Source: Sphingomonas sp. So64.6b (GTDB lineage Bacteria; Pseudomonadota; Alphaproteobacteria; Sphingomonadales; Sphingomonadaceae). From it: 64,000 nt of DNA. Below the pieces are notes generated by a model. The model did not search any database and was not told the DNA's origin. It was given only the letters and a program-made list of their open reading frames with translations. The position numbers and the translations under genes are program-made. Within the stretch, counting starts at the first letter, position 1. Every line of letters starts with the position of its first letter. Shown here piece by piece: positions 1-11,377 of the stretch. Location of the stretch: the NCBI RefSeq assembly GCF_014171475.1, contig NZ_CP048817.1, positions 434,001 to 498,000 on the forward strand, read 5' to 3'.

Positions 1-3000
1 GCTGACATTGCCCGCGAGAAGCGGGTGCCATTCCTTCGCGACCAGCGCCTCGGTGCCGCCATAGCCGGTGCCCGCCAATAGCGCCCGCGTGGTACGATAG
101 TCGTTAGCGTCTTCCTGGCCGATCAGCCGCCCGGACAGGTCGTAGAAATATTCATCGACCGGCGCCACGGTGGACTCTGTATTTGTTACGGATGTGACCA
201 GTACCTCTGGCCTTACGATCGAAATGACCCGGCCCATCGTGTTGTAGGTGTAGTTGGTGCGTGTCTGGCTGGTCGTATAGGCCGCCTGGCGGGCATCGCG
301 CTCCCAGATCACCTCGCCGAACGCGTTGTAGCCGCGCGTGCTGATGAGGTCGGTCGTGGTGGCGGTGGTGGTCGCTGTGCCGATCAGCTGACGCCTCGCC
401 AGGATCGTTGCTGTAGCTTGGTTGCGGCCGTCATATTGCATGACCGTCACGTTGATGCCGTCGACATAAGCCGCGCCGACGGTGTTCGCGCCATTGTTGG
501 TGGCGATGGCGATCACCTGATCGAGCGTCTTGCCCGAGAGATCGGTGCCCTCGCTTTCGATCGAAAGCGACTGGTTGCCATTCTTGTCATAGGCGGCAAA
601 GCGCCAGACGCCGTCGCCGGAATTGGTACGCCAGACGCGGCCGGCCAGGTCGTAGGCGAATTGTTCCTGGTACATCGCGGCGGCAGACGCGCCGGAGATG
701 CCACGCTGCGACACCTCGCCATAGGCATTATAGGCAATGTTGGTCTTGTCGCCGACCGCGCTCCAGGTCGTTCCGGAGATTGTATTGATCGTCTGCTGCG
801 TCAGGCGGCCGAGCAAGTCGTACTGATAGGCGATGCCTTCGGTGGTGGCGACCCCGGCGCTGTTGGCGCGAGCGTATGATTCACCGATCTTGCGGCCGGC
901 AATGTCATAGACATAGCTGCGGACCTGATTGTTGGCGTCGGTCATCGACGTCAGCCGACCGCCCGCACCATAGCTGTAGCGCGTGATATGATCGTTGCTG
1001 TTGTCGATCGTCGCGCCGCCCTGCTGCGTGCGCGTCAGGTCGCCCAGACCGTTGTAGGAATAACGCAAGGTCGGCGTGACGCTGACCGGGGTGGCGCTGT
1101 TGTCGAGATAGGGCGTGCGCGCTTCGCTGATCAGCCGACCGGCCGTATCATAGCTGTAGGTCAGCGCATCAAGCGTGGCCTCGGTCTTTTTGGTGACCTG
1201 TCCGAGGCCGTTATAGTCATAACGGATGATCGCATCGGTAACATCGGTCGACAACACACCGTTTGAAGGGTCGATCTTGTAGCTCAGTACGCCGGTACGC
1301 TTCTCGGTCAGGCGCCGGCCGTTCAGGTCGTAAGTGAAGATGGTTTCGCGGTCCGCCGCGTTGTTCGCTACCGTAGGCGGCGTACCGATTACGACGCCGG
1401 TGGCGGCGGTGGCGTAGCGCCGCTCGGTAAGGGCGTTGCCCTCGGCATCGAGCGTCCAGGTCGTCAGATAGCCTTGCTGATCGACCGAGGCGGTTCTGCG
1501 GCCGAGCTTGTCGTAATAGCTGTAGGCCAGATTGCCGTTGGCATCGGTCGTTTTCACGACATTGCCGTTCGCGTCATAGGTATAGGTCGTGCGCAACGGG
1601 TCGGTGGTTGACGTGACGTAGGTCGATCCGTTCCAATAACCGCTTCGGACGCCGGTCACCTGGTTTGCGGTCAGCCGGTCTGCCCGGTCATATTCATAGG
1701 TCGTGAGGCGTACTTCGCCCGCGGGATCGGCTGGCCAGGCGGAAGTGGGGGTCGCGGGCAGCGTGACCGTGGTACCGAACACCCGGCTCGCTATGACATT
1801 GCCGTTCAGGTCATAGGTGAAGGTCGACAGCGTACCGAGCGCATTGATCGCGCCCGTCTTGCGGTCGAGATCGTCGTAGCGGAACAGCGTCCGCGCGCCG
1901 GCGGCATCGCGGCTTTCGATCAGATTGCCGCGCCGATCGTAGTAATAGAATTCCGTCGGCACGGTGCTGGTGCCCGCTGCTCCGACCGGCACCGCATCTC
2001 CGACCGTCGTGCTCAGCCGGCCGACGCTGTCATAGGTGTAGAGAGTCGTGCGCTGCTCGGTCAGGCCGAACGCCTCGATCCGCTTCTTCATGTTGCCGCG
2101 GGCGTCATATTCGAACTTGTTGACGACGCTCGACGCTTGGACGGTGCCGTCGCTCCTGACCGAGCTGATCGGCAAGGTTTCGCTTAGCAACAGGCCGCGC
2201 TTGTCATAGGTGTATGTGGTGGTGGCGCCCGCACCAATGACCGTGGTCGACGACTTCGCGGTGACCGATGTGCGATTGCCGAACGCATCATAAACGTAGG
2301 ATTCGTAGAATCCGACTGCGTCGGTCGACTTAGTGAGCCGATCGAGCTTGTCATAGGCAAGCGTGGTCGTTGCGGACGCCCGCGAGACCGTCGCGGTCTG
2401 GCCACCGCGCGTATAGCTGTAGCTGGTCGGATACCCCTCGGCGTCGGTCTGGCTGCTCAACCGGCCGAGCTTGTCATAAGCAAATCCGGTCGTGGCGTCC
2501 TTGCCATTGGCAACGACCGAGGGGGGTGTTGTGAGGTCGGCCGTTCCGGTTACGAGGTTGAACCGCACGGTGATGGACGAGATGTCGCCGAGGTTCGAAT
2601 AGCTGGTCTGGGTCAGCTGATCTTCCGCACCGCGCGCGTGCGTGACGCGACCGAGATTGTCGTACCAGCGATAGGTCGAGTTGCCGCGCGGATCGGTGAC
2701 CTTCACCACATCGCCGAAACTGTTATAAACGAACAGGGTATCGGCACGCTCGGTGACACCGAAGGCGCGGATTTCCTTGGTCATGCGCCCGAGCGCGTCA
2801 TATTCCCATTTGGTCGTGGCGGCATCTGCGGTGGTCGCGGCGACGGTGCGGTCGGTCAGACGGTAGAGTTTGTCGTAGGCAAACGTCGTGATGACGGCTT
2901 CGGTCGTGCCCGAGCCGCGCGTTTCCTTGATGACATTGCCGACCGCATCATATTCATAAGCGGTGATGGTGGCGTCGCTGGTGCCGAACGCGTCGGTCGA

Positions 3001-6000
3001 CGATACGATCTGGCCGATCTGATCAAGCACCAGCTTGGTGACGAAGCCTTCGGGGTCGGTTGTCGTCTCGAGTCGACCGGCGCTGTCGTAAGTGAACTGG
3101 GTAACGTGCGCGGTCGCAGGCGTGCCGATCAGCGTATCGATGGCCGCAACGGTCGAGGTGTCGGTGACGGTGTAGGCGCTCTCGAAGCGCGACTGGCTCA
3201 GGACGTTGCCGAGCTTGTCATATTTATAGCCAGTGACATAGCCAAGCGCATCGACGCTATAGGCGAGCTGGCCCTTGCGGTCGTAGAGCGAGCGGCTCGT
3301 GCGGTCGTTGGTGGCGTTGGCGTTCGATGTCAGCCAGCTGTTCATCGCCCCGAGCAGCGGGTCGCCGGTTGTCGTGTAGAGTGCGGCGATCTGTACCTGC
3401 TTGGTCAGCTGGCCCTTGGCATCATAGGTCGCGACCGTGACCTGGCCGATCGCGTCGATGCTGTATGTCAGGCGGCCGACGGCATCATAGACCATACGCG
3501 AGATGCGGGTGCCGGGGGCTGTGGCGAGGCCTGCGACCTGGCCCGCGATCCAGGTCGCGGCGTAGACGCCGGTCCCGTCGGCGCCGATCGTGCCGTCATA
3601 GGCGATCGTGCGCAGGACCTTGCCCTGCGCATTATAGGCATATTCGGTGACATGGCCGAGCCCGTCGATCTCGAAACGAAGCTGGCCGTCCTTGTCATAG
3701 GCATAGCGAGTGACGCGGTCGCCGGCATTGGTCGCGGGCAGCGCGAGTGCTGCCTCGGTGACTTCGAGCGGCAGGCTCGCGGGATTGACCGAGGTCAGAT
3801 ACTCGCGCGTCGCGACCAGCCGGCCATCGGCGTCATAGCTGTTGGTGACCACGCCGCCGAGCGCGTCGATCGTCGCGATCCTGCGCCCCGCTTTGTCATA
3901 GACATAACGCGTGATCTTGCCATCTGCATCGGTGACCGCGACCAGATTGTCGCGCGCGTCATAGGCGTAGCTTGTCGTGTTGTTCAGCGCATCGGTGACG
4001 CTCGTCAGGCGACCGTCGCGGTCATAGACCGAATTGGTGATCTTGTTGTTCGGGTTGGTCAGCTGGACCGCCCGGCCGAACGCGTCATAGCCATAGCTGG
4101 TGGTGATCGCCTTGCCGCCAGCGGCGGAATCCACCACTGCGGTCTTCAGCAGCCCGCGGCGATCATAGCTGCGGGTCGAGGCGATCGTCGCGACGCCGCC
4201 CTGCGGTACCGTGCTGCCGACCAGTTCGCCGAAACTGTTATAGGTGAAGGTCGAGATATTGCCGAGCGCATCGGTCGATTGCTTGACCGTGCCATCGATG
4301 TTGAAGTCGAGATGGACCGCAGTGTCCAGCGCAGCCGACGCCAGGCCGGTGATTGCGGTGCTGACCGCCGAGATGACCTCACCGCCGGTCCAGCTGGCGA
4401 TTGTCGCCGGGGCAAGCTTGTTGGCATAGAGGATCGTATCGCTGCGCAGGCCAAAGCTGTTGTAGCGATACTCGATCACGTCGCCGAGCGCATCGATCTG
4501 ATAGGCAAGGTTGCCGTCGGCGGTGTAGTAATAGAGCGTCCTCGCGCCTGCGGTTTCGAGGCCGCGTGGCTCGCGCTTGGCGATCAGCCGATCCGCTTTG
4601 TCGTAGCTATAGGTCGTCCCGTAATCGATATAAACCTGGTCGATCTGTGCCTGGGTGGGGCTTGTGATCCCGGCGAGGACGGCATTGCCGATGCCGGAAA
4701 GTTCGCTGGTCAGGCGGCCGAGCCCGTCATAGCGCTGGCTATAGGTTCTGGGATCGGTCCCGCCCGCCTGTGTGACGGTCGAGACCAGCTGGCGCATGTT
4801 ATCGTATGTATAGGTCGTGGTCGTGGTCGTCGCGCCAGTCAGGCTGCGCGTCTCGGTGAGCGCTTGGCCGAACGCGTTGCGCGTCCAGCTGGTCGTTTCC
4901 AGAATGGCACTTCCGGGCACTGGCAAAGTGGCGAGCGTCGGCGGCGTCGTGATTAGACTCGCGGGATCGAGCTTCTGTCCCCGAATCTGCTGATCGAGAT
5001 AGCCGGCGGGCGTGTAATGAAAGCGCGTGAGGCCGCCTTCGCCATCGATGGTCGCGGCGAGAAAGCCCCGCGCGTCATAGACCAAATAGTTGCGAATATC
5101 CTTGGTGTTATCGATAGTGATGCTGGCGACGAGCTGGGCAAGCGTGCCGGTGGCGCGCAGGCCGGCGTTGGTTGCGCCCGAATAGGCGATGGTCCGGGTC
5201 TTGCGACCCGACTTGTCATAGACGACCTCGCTCAGAAAGCCTTCGGCATCAAGCGTGGCGACCAGCTGGCCGTCAGCGCCATAGAACAGGCGCGCGACAC
5301 GGTCGTTGGCCGGATCGAGCGCGGGCAGGGCGGGAAGCGCCCCTGCAGGGCGGGTGAGGGATGGGTTGGCGATCACGATCGACTCACCCGCCGCCGCCGG
5401 AGCGTTCGGGAACTGGCCAACATATAGCACGGTGTAGAGGTTCTCGGTCTGGCGCATTGTGCGCACCATCTTGACCTTGGTGGCAATTGTGCTGCTCAGC
5501 CCCGAGATGATCCAGAGGCCGCCGGCCATCTGGGACAAAACGCCGGGCCCTTCGACGATCACGGCGGTCGTATCGCCAGTGGCGCCATAATCGCTCGCGC
5601 TGCCGCGTAGCGCGATGCTGGCCGTGTCACGGCTTCCAGCTTTGAGTTGCATTGTGAGCGATAATACATCGCCTGCCGCCACCGAAGCTGCAGTCGTGGA
5701 CCACATGCCGGCGAGTTGCCCAGCCGCCTGCGCGCCCATTCGATACGCGGTCACCCCATCGATTGTCCCATCGGCAACCAGGGTTGATCCCCACGACGAC
5801 GCATCCCATTGCGACAGCGCGTTCGGGTTGGTGAAGATATTCGCTGGCGCGGCTGCGCTCTTGAGCGCGGTGAGGTCAGCGGCGGCCATCTTCGTCGCCA
5901 GTTCGGTCGACGAGAGCAATTGCGACGTACCGTCATAGGTGAACATGGTGACCGCGCCGACGGCATCGATCGTCCGGATGAGGCGCTGGGAGGCGTCGTA

Positions 6001-8250
6001 GAAGGTCCATCCCCAGCGGTCGGCTGCCGCATCGGCGGCGGGGCGGATCGTATCGAGCGTGACCGTGGTCGGGTTGCCGCTCGCATCAGCGAGCGTGCCG
6101 AGCTGGGTGGCGGTCAGGCGGGTGGCGTAGGTCGTGGTGCTCGTGACGTTGTTATTGGCATTGTAGCGATATTCGGTGAGTGTGCCGTCTTCGTCGACCG
6201 TGGCCACCTTGCGGCCGGCATTGTCGTAGAAGAAGAAGGTCCGGTGGCCGACCGTGCCATTGACCGCGAGTGGATCTGCGGCGATGCGCAGGCGCCCGAG
6301 CGTGTCATATTTATAGCCAGTCACCTGGGCTGTGACATCGGCCGCCGACCGGGTCGAGGTGATCAGCTGGCCGGCGAGGTTGTAGACCGATACCTCGGTC
6401 GAGAGATTGGCGAAGGTGACGGCGGTCGTCTGCAAGGGGTCTGTGAACGTGACGAGGGTAGTGCGGCCCTCGAGATCGATCGTGCGGGTGACGCGGCTCA
6501 GTCCGTCATAGGCAAAGGTCTCGGTCTTGGTCGCGCCATTGACGACGACCTGGCGCTGCATGAGTTCGCCATGCGCGCTATAGCCATAGAGCGTTTCGCT
6601 CTTCTCCGAGGTCGTGTCGAACGCGCCGGTCGCGAGCAGCTTTGCATAGCTCGTTTCGCGGATCAGTCCGCCGCGCGCGTCATAGGCTCGCTCGGTGCGG
6701 ACCGCTGCGGTGCGGTCGATCGCGCCACCGCGCCAGGTGTTGAGCGTCGTGATCGCGGTCGCGTCATCGGTCGATAGCGAGGCAGCAAGGGTGTATTGCG
6801 CGACGGTGTAGGCGGTTGATGCAACTTGCTGGCCATAGCTGTCATATTCGAACCAGCTGACCTTGCCCTCCGCACTGATCGAATAGGCAAGGTGCCCCTT
6901 GCCGTTATAGACGTAGCGCGTGGTTTGCGGCGTGCCTGCGGTTCCGCTGCCGGCGCCATCGGGATCGGGCACGAGATAGCGGGTCTCGGTCTGGAGTTCG
7001 TTCTTCGCTGTATAGGTTCGCGTAATGGTGTTGCCGAGCGCATCGCGCTGCGAGGTGAGGTTGCCGTGCGTGTCATAGCCATAAGCGGTGACATTGCCGT
7101 CACCCATATCGACCGAGATGACATCGCCATTGCCGTTGTAGGTGAACTTGCGGATCTGCGCGGCGGTGGTCGCATTGGCCGGGGGTGCAGTGATCTGCAG
7201 CAAATTGCCATTGGCGTCGTAGCTGAGCGTGGTGGCCTGGCCGAGCGCGTCGGTGATCGTGGTGCGCTTGTTGGCCGTGTCGTAGGCAAAGGTCGTGGAA
7301 CGCGTGACACCGCTTGCAACGGTCTCGATCAGCGAAGTTACGCGATAGTCGGATCCGACCAGCGTATAGCCGATCTGCAACACCGACCCATCGCTTTGGG
7401 TGATCCCGGCGATGCGCTGGCTCGCGCCGTCATAACTGATCGTGGTTGTGTAGACTGCGTTATCGGTCTTGCTGCCGTCGAGCGGGGTGTAATCGACCTT
7501 GATCGTGCTCAGGCGGCCGCTTGTGTCATAACCATAATAGACCCGGGTAAGCGTCGGCGTCGTACCGCCGGTTCCGGGCGAATAAGTGTCGATCTGGTTG
7601 AGGCGGCGGGTCAGCGTATCATAGCTGAGCTTCACATACTCGCCATTGGCGTCGGTGATCTGCTGCAGCACCGCGCTCGCCGTGCTGTCGGAATAGCTAT
7701 AGGTGACCGTGTTGGCATCCTGGTCGACACTATCGGTGATGCGGCCGAACAAAGTTTCGTTATAGTTTTCCTTCAGCTGGGAACCTCCGTCGGTCCAGGT
7801 CCATGTGGTGCCGGTCCTGGTCAGCGTGTCATAGGCGCCTTGGCCGTCCGTCGTGACATAGGCGCTGGCGCCGGTGCCGTTATAGTTGACGGTCCAGGCA
7901 TAGACGGTCTCGGATCCGTCCCAGTCAGTGCGCGTGACCGTCGAGCCGGCCACTCCATAGGTCCCCGACAGACCGTAAACCTTGCGGTACCCGCTCGGAC
8001 GCCAGTTATCCGCGTTGTCCGGCTGGCTCGTCGCCTGGCTGTTATAGCTATTGTCGACTTCGATATCGGTGCCGCGACCGATCAGGAACTCATCTGCCCG
8101 CGTGACGAACAGATTGCCGTTGGCGGCGTTCACATAGACCTGTTCGAGCGCTCGCCCCAAGGTCGCTGACCCAAGCAAGCCCGCTCCGCCGAGAACGCGC
8201 GCCGAACTGCGCTCGATGCCCGTTCCAGCGCCGGTGAAGATCGCAACCAT
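1..8250 (-). CDS. Giant RHS/YD-repeat protein, N-terminal 2750 residues (C-terminus outside window)
   Basis: One reading frame runs from an ATG at 8250, preceded by a GGGGGA ribosome-binding site, off the left edge. I checked the frame at 1, 1501, 3001, 5821, 7081 and 8250 and it is the same throughout, although I did not test every codon for stops. The start reads [19 protein letters not shown] and then a [21 protein letters not shown] block, followed by dozens of about 20-residue YD repeats of the type YDxxGRLxxxxDAxG. There is no classical signal peptide. At about 5350-5845 the YD array is interrupted by a non-repeat segment (roughly residues 800-965) that reads like a beta-sandwich carbohydrate-binding-type domain. 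RHS/YD proteins form large cocoons that commonly end in a variable toxin or adhesin domain. The diagnostic C-terminus and any immunity gene lie outside this window, so the effector is unknown. It is divergent from the flagellar locus. Confidence 0.93.
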   Translation of the reverse strand, partial: MVAIFTGAGTGIERSSARVLGGAGLLGSATLGRALEQVYVNAANGNLFVTRADEFLIGRGTDIEVDNSYNSQATSQPDNADNWRPSGYRKVYGLSGTYGVAGSTVTRTDWDGSETVYAWTVNYNGTGASAYVTTDGQGAYDTLTRTGTTWTWTDGGSQLKENYNETLFGRITDSVDQDANTVTYSYSDSTASAVLQQITDANGEYVKLSYDTLTRRLNQIDTYSPGTGGTTPTLTRVYYGYDTSGRLSTIKVDYTPLDGSKTDNAVYTTTISYDGASQRIAGITQSDGSVLQIGYTLVGSDYRVTSLIETVASGVTRSTTFAYDTANKRTTITDALGQATTLSYDANGNLLQITAPPANATTAAQIRKFTYNGNGDVISVDMGDGNVTAYGYDTHGNLTSQRDALGNTITRTYTAKNELQTETRYLVPDPDGAGSGTAGTPQTTRYVYNGKGHLAYSISAEGKVSWFEYDSYGQQVASTAYTVAQYTLAASLSTDDATAITTLNTWRGGAIDRTAAVRTERAYDARGGLIRETSYAKLLATGAFDTTSEKSETLYGYSAHGELMQRQVVVNGATKTETFAYDGLSRVTRTIDLEGRTTLVTFTDPLQTTAVTFANLSTEVSVYNLAGQLITSTRSAADVTAQVTGYKYDTLGRLRIAADPLAVNGTVGHRTFFFYDNAGRKVATVDEDGTLTEYRYNANNNVTSTTTYATRLTATQLGTLADASGNPTTVTLDTIRPAADAAADRWGWTFYDASQRLIRTIDAVGAVTMFTYDGTSQLLSSTELATKMAAADLTALKSAAAPANIFTNPNALSQWDASSWGSTLVADGTIDGVTAYRMGAQAAGQLAGMWSTTAASVAAGDVLSLTMQLKAGSRDTASIALRGSASDYGATGDTTAVIVEGPGVLSQMAGGLWIISGLSSTIATKVKMVRTMRQTENLYTVLYVGQFPNAPAAAGESIVIANPSLTRPAGALPALPALDPANDRVARLFYGADGQLVATLDAEGFLSEVVYDKSGRKTRTIAYSGATNAGLRATGTLAQLVASITIDNTKDIRNYLVYDARGFLAATIDGEGGLTRFHYTPAGYLDQQIRGQKLDPASLITTPPTLATLPVPGSAILETTSWTRNAFGQALTETRSLTGATTTTTTYTYDNMRQLVSTVTQAGGTDPRTYSQRYDGLGRLTSELSGIGNAVLAGITSPTQAQIDQVYIDYGTTYSYDKADRLIAKREPRGLETAGARTLYYYTADGNLAYQIDALGDVIEYRYNSFGLRSDTILYANKLAPATIASWTGGEVISAVSTAITGLASAALDTAVHLDFNIDGTVKQSTDALGNISTFTYNSFGELVGSTVPQGGVATIASTRSYDRRGLLKTAVVDSAAGGKAITTSYGYDAFGRAVQLTNPNNKITNSVYDRDGRLTSVTDALNNTTSYAYDARDNLVAVTDADGKITRYVYDKAGRRIATIDALGGVVTNSYDADGRLVATREYLTSVNPASLPLEVTEAALALPATNAGDRVTRYAYDKDGQLRFEIDGLGHVTEYAYNAQGKVLRTIAYDGTIGADGTGVYAATWIAGQVAGLATAPGTRISRMVYDAVGRLTYSIDAIGQVTVATYDAKGQLTKQVQIAALYTTTGDPLLGAMNSWLTSNANATNDRTSRSLYDRKGQLAYSVDALGYVTGYKYDKLGNVLSQSRFESAYTVTDTSTVAAIDTLIGTPATAHVTQFTYDSAGRLETTTDPEGFVTKLVLDQIGQIVSSTDAFGTSDATITAYEYDAVGNVIKETRGSGTTEAVITTFAYDKLYRLTDRTVAATTADAATTKWEYDALGRMTKEIRAFGVTERADTLFVYNSFGDVVKVTDPRGNSTYRWYDNLGRVTHARGAEDQLTQTSYSNLGDISSITVRFNLVTGTADLTTPPSVVANGKDATTGFAYDKLGRLSSQTDAEGYPTSYSYTRGGQTATVSRASATTTLAYDKLDRLTKSTDAVGFYESYVYDAFGNRTSVTAKSSTTVIGAGATTTYTYDKRGLLLSETLPISSVRSDGTVQASSVVNKFEYDARGNMKKRIEAFGLTEQRTTLYTYDSVGRLSTTVGDAVPVGAAGTSTVPTEFYYYDRRGNLIESRDAAGARTLFRYDDLDRKTGAINALGTLSTFTYDLNGNVIASRVFGTTVTLPATPTSAWPADPAGEVRLTTYEYDRADRLTANQVTGVRSGYWNGSTYVTSTTDPLRTTYTYDANGNVVKTTDANGNLAYSYYDKLGRRTASVDQQGYLTTWTLDAEGNALTERRYATAATGVVIGTPPTVANNAADRETIFTYDLNGRRLTEKRTGVLSYKIDPSNGVLSTDVTDAIIRYDYNGLGQVTKKTEATLDALTYSYDTAGRLISEARTPYLDNSATPVSVTPTLRYSYNGLGDLTRTQQGGATIDNSNDHITRYSYGAGGRLTSMTDANNQVRSYVYDIAGRKIGESYARANSAGVATTEGIAYQYDLLGRLTQQTINTISGTTWSAVGDKTNIAYNAYGEVSQRGISGASAAAMYQEQFAYDLAGRVWRTNSGDGVWRFAAYDKNGNQSLSIESEGTDLSGKTLDQVIAIATNNGANTVGAAYVDGINVTVMQYDGRNQATATILARRQLIGTATTTATTTDLISTRGYNAFGEVIWERDARQAAYTTSQTRTNYTYNTMGRVISIVRPEVLVTSVTNTESTVAPVDEYFYDLSGRLIGQEDANDYRTTRALLAGTGYGGTEALVAKEWHPLLAGNVS

Positions 8251-8549
8251 CGAACTTATCCCCCGATCGACGACCAGCACGCGAACTGACGCACCGTCCC
8301 ATCACAAGGAGATCAGGAGAAAACGAGCATAGTTTAGCGGTATTTTTCATGAGCTCGCGGATGCCGCAGTGACGCGTCGCGACTTGGTTCGTCGTTCGTG
8401 CCGGGATCGACGCCTGTTGCGCGGGGCTGGAAGTCGCGCGGGGTGATTCGGGCGGCAAATCAAGCGCATTGCTTACGGCGGTCTCAAAACCCGGTTCCAT
8501 CCAAAATGGATGCGAATTGCAGAACGGCTTGCGTCGCCGGATTTGATCC

Positions 8550-8578
8550 TAAATCTGTAATTTGCGACGAGCCGATCG
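8550..8578 (+). promoter_or_regulatory. Possible sigma28-like promoter upstream of flgF
   Basis: The 392-base gap between the divergent RHS gene and flgF holds no gene. It contains TAAA at 8550-8553 and GCCGATCG at 8571-8578. This resembles the flagellar sigma28 consensus (TAAA, 15 bases, GCCGATAA), but the spacer here is 17 bases and the last two bases differ. The locus encodes its own sigma28-type factor at 22406-23134, which makes the match worth recording but weak. Confidence 0.25.
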
Positions 8579-8642
8579 GCCCGCTGCTTGACCGCGAATG
8601 TCCTATATGCGCTTCTATCGAGCGGGGTAAGCGGGGGAAATA

Positions 8643-9347
8643 ATGCCGGGATTGATCGAGGCCGCATCGGCCATCTTGAGCGCATCCGAAAGGCGCTTGG
8701 AAGTTGTTTCCTCAAATGTATCAAATGTATCGACCGCCGGTTACAAGCGGCAGGTCAGTTTTGCCGACCTGATTTCCGCCGACCGCGCCGACGCGGTCGG
8801 ACAGCTGACGATGCGCGTTCGGCCAGACCTCGCACAGGGGAAATTGTCGGATACCGGAAACCCGCTGGACCTGGCGATCGGCGGCGAGGGATTTTTTCAG
8901 ATCCGGCGCGGCGATGAGCTCTTCTATACACGCAGCGGTCAGTTCCGCCTGGCCGAGGACGGCCGGGTGGTGACGCCGCAAGGCTCGGCGTTGCAGCAGG
9001 CCGGCGGTGGTGATCTCATCCTTGATCGCATGGCGGTCGAGATTCTGGCGAACGGCACCGTGCTGGACGGCGATCGTCCCGTCGCGCGCATCGGCGTTTT
9101 CATGACGCCCGCCCGTGATGCGGTCGAAGGACTGGACGGGTCAACTTTCCGCCTTGCCGGCGATGTCGAGGAAGTGGCCGAGCCGCAAGTGCGTCAGGGC
9201 ATGGTCGAGGCCTCGAACGTTTCGATGGGCGATGAAATGGTCACGATGATGACGGCCCTTCGGCAGGCCGAGAGCGGCGCACGCCTGGTGCAGACCTATG
9301 ATGACCTTTTGGGTCGCGCGATCACCGCATTCGGGCAGAACGGCTAA
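8643..9347 (+). CDS. flgF: Flagellar proximal rod protein FlgF
   Basis: 234 residues. The N-terminus has the rod/hook family pattern (ASAILSASERRLEVVSSNVSNVSTAGYKR), an internal GNPLDLAIGGEGFFQI block, and the C-terminal EASNVSMGDEMVTMMTALRQ helix typical of FlgF/FlgG. FlgF forms the proximal rod in the periplasm after export through the flagellar secretion apparatus. The ATG follows GGGGGAAAT. It is the first gene of the rightward flagellar run, and its stop overlaps the flgG start. FlgF is preferred over a second FlgG because the protein is shorter and lies directly before a clear FlgG. Confidence 0.88.
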   Translation: MPGLIEAASAILSASERRLEVVSSNVSNVSTAGYKRQVSFADLISADRADAVGQLTMRVRPDLAQGKLSDTGNPLDLAIGGEGFFQIRRGDELFYTRSGQFRLAEDGRVVTPQGSALQQAGGGDLILDRMAVEILANGTVLDGDRPVARIGVFMTPARDAVEGLDGSTFRLAGDVEEVAEPQVRQGMVEASNVSMGDEMVTMMTALRQAESGARLVQTYDDLLGRAITAFGQNG

Positions 9348-10117
9348 TGAACGGTGCTTTTTACATCAGCGCGATCGGCCTGCAAACGCAGCAGCGCGCG
9401 CTCGACGTTATCGCGGGCAACATCGCAAACGTGAACACGCCGTCATTCAAACGCTCGGAAGTCCGTTTCTCCGAGGTGTTGGCGGTGCGCAGCGACCCCG
9501 ACGTGCCGCGTGCCGACCTCTACGACGCACCGATCAGCTCGGGCGTCAGGATTGACAGCCTGCCGATGACGGATGAGGCTGGAACGATCGAAAAGACCGG
9601 CCAGCAAATGGACATTGCGATCGAGGGGCGAGGGTTTCTCGAGTTGATGGGCCCCGGCGGGCAGACGATGCTGTGGCGAGGTGGCAGCCTGCGGATCGGA
9701 GAGGACGGCCTGCTTGGTGCCGCCAATGGCATGGCGTTGAAGGCAGCCATCACCGTGCCGGCTGATGCGACCGCGGTGACCATCGGCGGCGATGGCGTGG
9801 TCCGCGCTCAGACCGGCGCGGAGACGGCGCCGACCGAAATCGGGCAGATCTCGCTGGTCAGGGTCGACGACGCAGCGGCGCTGGAGCGGCTCGATGGCGG
9901 CTTGTACCGCGCGACTGATACCGCGCGTCTGACCGACGCGCAGCCGGGCGATGACGGCATGGGTACCCTTGTCCAGGGCGGCATCGAGCGATCGAATGTC
10001 GAAATGACCGGCGAAATGGTGCAGATGATGCTCGTCCAGCGGGCCTATGGTGCCAATGCGCAAGTCATTCAGGCGGCGGATCAGCTGATGGGCATCGCCA
10101 ATAGTCTGCGGAAATAG
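9347..10117 (+). CDS. flgG: Flagellar distal rod protein FlgG
   Basis: 256 residues, close to the usual 260. The N-terminal motif ALDVIAGNIANVNTPSFKR, the central GQQMDIAIEGRGFLEL and the C-terminal GIERSNVEMTGEMVQMM with QRAYGANAQVIQAADQ are diagnostic of FlgG. It builds the distal rod that passes through the P and L rings. The TAATG junction with flgF and the 4-base gap to flgA indicate translational coupling. Confidence 0.93.
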   Translation: MNGAFYISAIGLQTQQRALDVIAGNIANVNTPSFKRSEVRFSEVLAVRSDPDVPRADLYDAPISSGVRIDSLPMTDEAGTIEKTGQQMDIAIEGRGFLELMGPGGQTMLWRGGSLRIGEDGLLGAANGMALKAAITVPADATAVTIGGDGVVRAQTGAETAPTEIGQISLVRVDDAAALERLDGGLYRATDTARLTDAQPGDDGMGTLVQGGIERSNVEMTGEMVQMMLVQRAYGANAQVIQAADQLMGIANSLRK

Positions 10118-10121
10118 CGCG

Positions 10122-10805
10122 ATGATCTTCGCGATCATTGCGACGGCGCTCGCCGCGCCGCTCACGCCGCCGCTGTTCGCCGCGCCGCGCATCGAAGTGG
10201 CGAACGGAATCGTGCGGGTGGGGGACGTCGTCGATCTGCTGGCGATTCCGACTGCTCGTCGACCGGGGTTTTTCCGGCGGGTGATCGCCAGGCTGCCGAG
10301 TGACCGCACGCCAGTGACGATGTCGCGCGCAGCCTTGATGCTACTCGTCCATCGTGCGGTTCCGGCCCTTGCGCCCAGCGCGGGCGGCCGCGGCCCGGTC
10401 ACGCTCTATACCCGTCGCTCCAGCGACGCCGCGTTGCGCCGCGATTGCATGATGACCACAGCTGCCGTCGCGCAGGGCGTGGCGCTGACCGCCGATGTCG
10501 TCGGCCCGATTGCATGCAGGAACGGCGGCAGCGCTGCTGCATTGTTCGACCGCCAGGCGAACGTCGCTCGCGCAACGCGCGACTTGGCGGTCGGTGCTTA
10601 TCTTGGGCGCATTATGGTCTCGGGCGCGCCGCTCATTCGCAAAGGCGCAAGCCTCAATCTGGTCTCGACCGTCGGCCCGGTGCGGATCGATCGCGTCGTG
10701 ACCGCGCTGCAGGATGGGCGCGGCAAGCGCGTTTTCGTCCGTGACCAGGACGGGCATGTGTTCGCCGCGCGACTTGAGTCCTCGGTGGAAGGGCCTGCCA
10801 AATGA
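10122..10805 (+). CDS. flgA: Flagellar P-ring assembly chaperone FlgA
   Basis: 227 residues with a Sec signal peptide (hydrophobic residues 3-20, cleavage near LFA-APRIEV). The C-terminal half carries an SAF-like segment with the typical FlgA signature ATRDLAVGAYLGRIMV, then PLIRKGASLNLVS. FlgA acts in the periplasm to help FlgI form the P ring. It sits directly before flgH and flgI, and its last bases overlap the flgH start (ATGA). Confidence 0.88.
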   Translation: MIFAIIATALAAPLTPPLFAAPRIEVANGIVRVGDVVDLLAIPTARRPGFFRRVIARLPSDRTPVTMSRAALMLLVHRAVPALAPSAGGRGPVTLYTRRSSDAALRRDCMMTTAAVAQGVALTADVVGPIACRNGGSAAALFDRQANVARATRDLAVGAYLGRIMVSGAPLIRKGASLNLVSTVGPVRIDRVVTALQDGRGKRVFVRDQDGHVFAARLESSVEGPAK

Positions 10806-11377
10806 TTCGTCCCCTGCTTCTGGCAACGCTTGCCCTGATGTCGCTAACGGCGCCCGCCTCGGCCGAAGATCTTTATAAGCCGAGCGGCTGGTCGGCGATG
10901 AGCGCGGACCGAACCGCGCGCCAGGTCGGCGACGCACTGACCATTGTCGTCTACCAGGCGGCGGAAGCGACGAACTCGGCGAAGAGCGATTCCAGCAAGA
11001 GCTCGCGGCTCGGCGGGCAAATAAGCGCCGGATCGCTCAATGAATCGGGCAATCTTTCGTTTGGCGGCGGCTATACCGGGGGCGGCCAGGTGCAGCGCAG
11101 CGAGCGTTTCGTCACCCAGATCACGGTCGTGGTCAGCGAAGTCCTCCCAAATGGTGATCTAATCGTCACTGGCGAGCAGCAGATGCGCGTCAATGGCGAG
11201 ACGAGCAATATTGGCGTGCGCGGCCGCGTCCGTCTCGCCGACATCAATGCCGAGAACATGGTGGCGTCGAACCGGGTCGCGAACGCGCAGATCAATTATG
11301 ACGGGCGCGGGTTCGTATCGAAAAGCGCCAGGCCCGGGCTCATCAACCGCGTCTTTCGTTTTCTCGGACTCGGCTGA
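10802..11377 (+). CDS. flgH: Flagellar L-ring protein FlgH (no lipobox cysteine)
   Basis: 191 residues. FlgH family features are LYKPSGWSAMSADRTARQVGDALTIVVYQAAEATNSA, a glycine-rich middle, and the C-terminal GDLIVTGEQQMRVNGE with VRLADINAENMVASNRVANAQINYDGRG. FlgH forms the outer-membrane L ring. The signal peptide (MIRPLLLATLALMSLTAPASA-ED) looks like a signal peptidase I substrate, and the whole protein has no cysteine, so it cannot be the lipoprotein that FlgH usually is. Its ATG overlaps the flgA stop and its stop abuts flgI. Confidence 0.92.
   Translation: MIRPLLLATLALMSLTAPASAEDLYKPSGWSAMSADRTARQVGDALTIVVYQAAEATNSAKSDSSKSSRLGGQISAGSLNESGNLSFGGGYTGGGQVQRSERFVTQITVVVSEVLPNGDLIVTGEQQMRVNGETSNIGVRGRVRLADINAENMVASNRVANAQINYDGRGFVSKSARPGLINRVFRFLGLG

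Noticed and set aside
2638..4956. 772-codon plus-strand open frame, with similar ones at 5809-6777 and 6826-8169
   Set aside because: They lie antisense to the RHS gene in the complementary codon register. Their repetitive sequence is the mirror of YD repeats. They have no family or ribosome-binding site.
1..8250. Periodic repeats as a CRISPR array or tandem DNA repeat
   Set aside because: The periodicity is at protein level (YD repeats of about 20 residues); nucleotide copies are diverged and there are no identical direct repeats with unique spacers.
8588..8610. Sigma70 promoter TTGACC ... TATATG before flgF
   Set aside because: The spacing between the two hexamers is only about 10-11 bases, too short for a functional -35/-10 pair.
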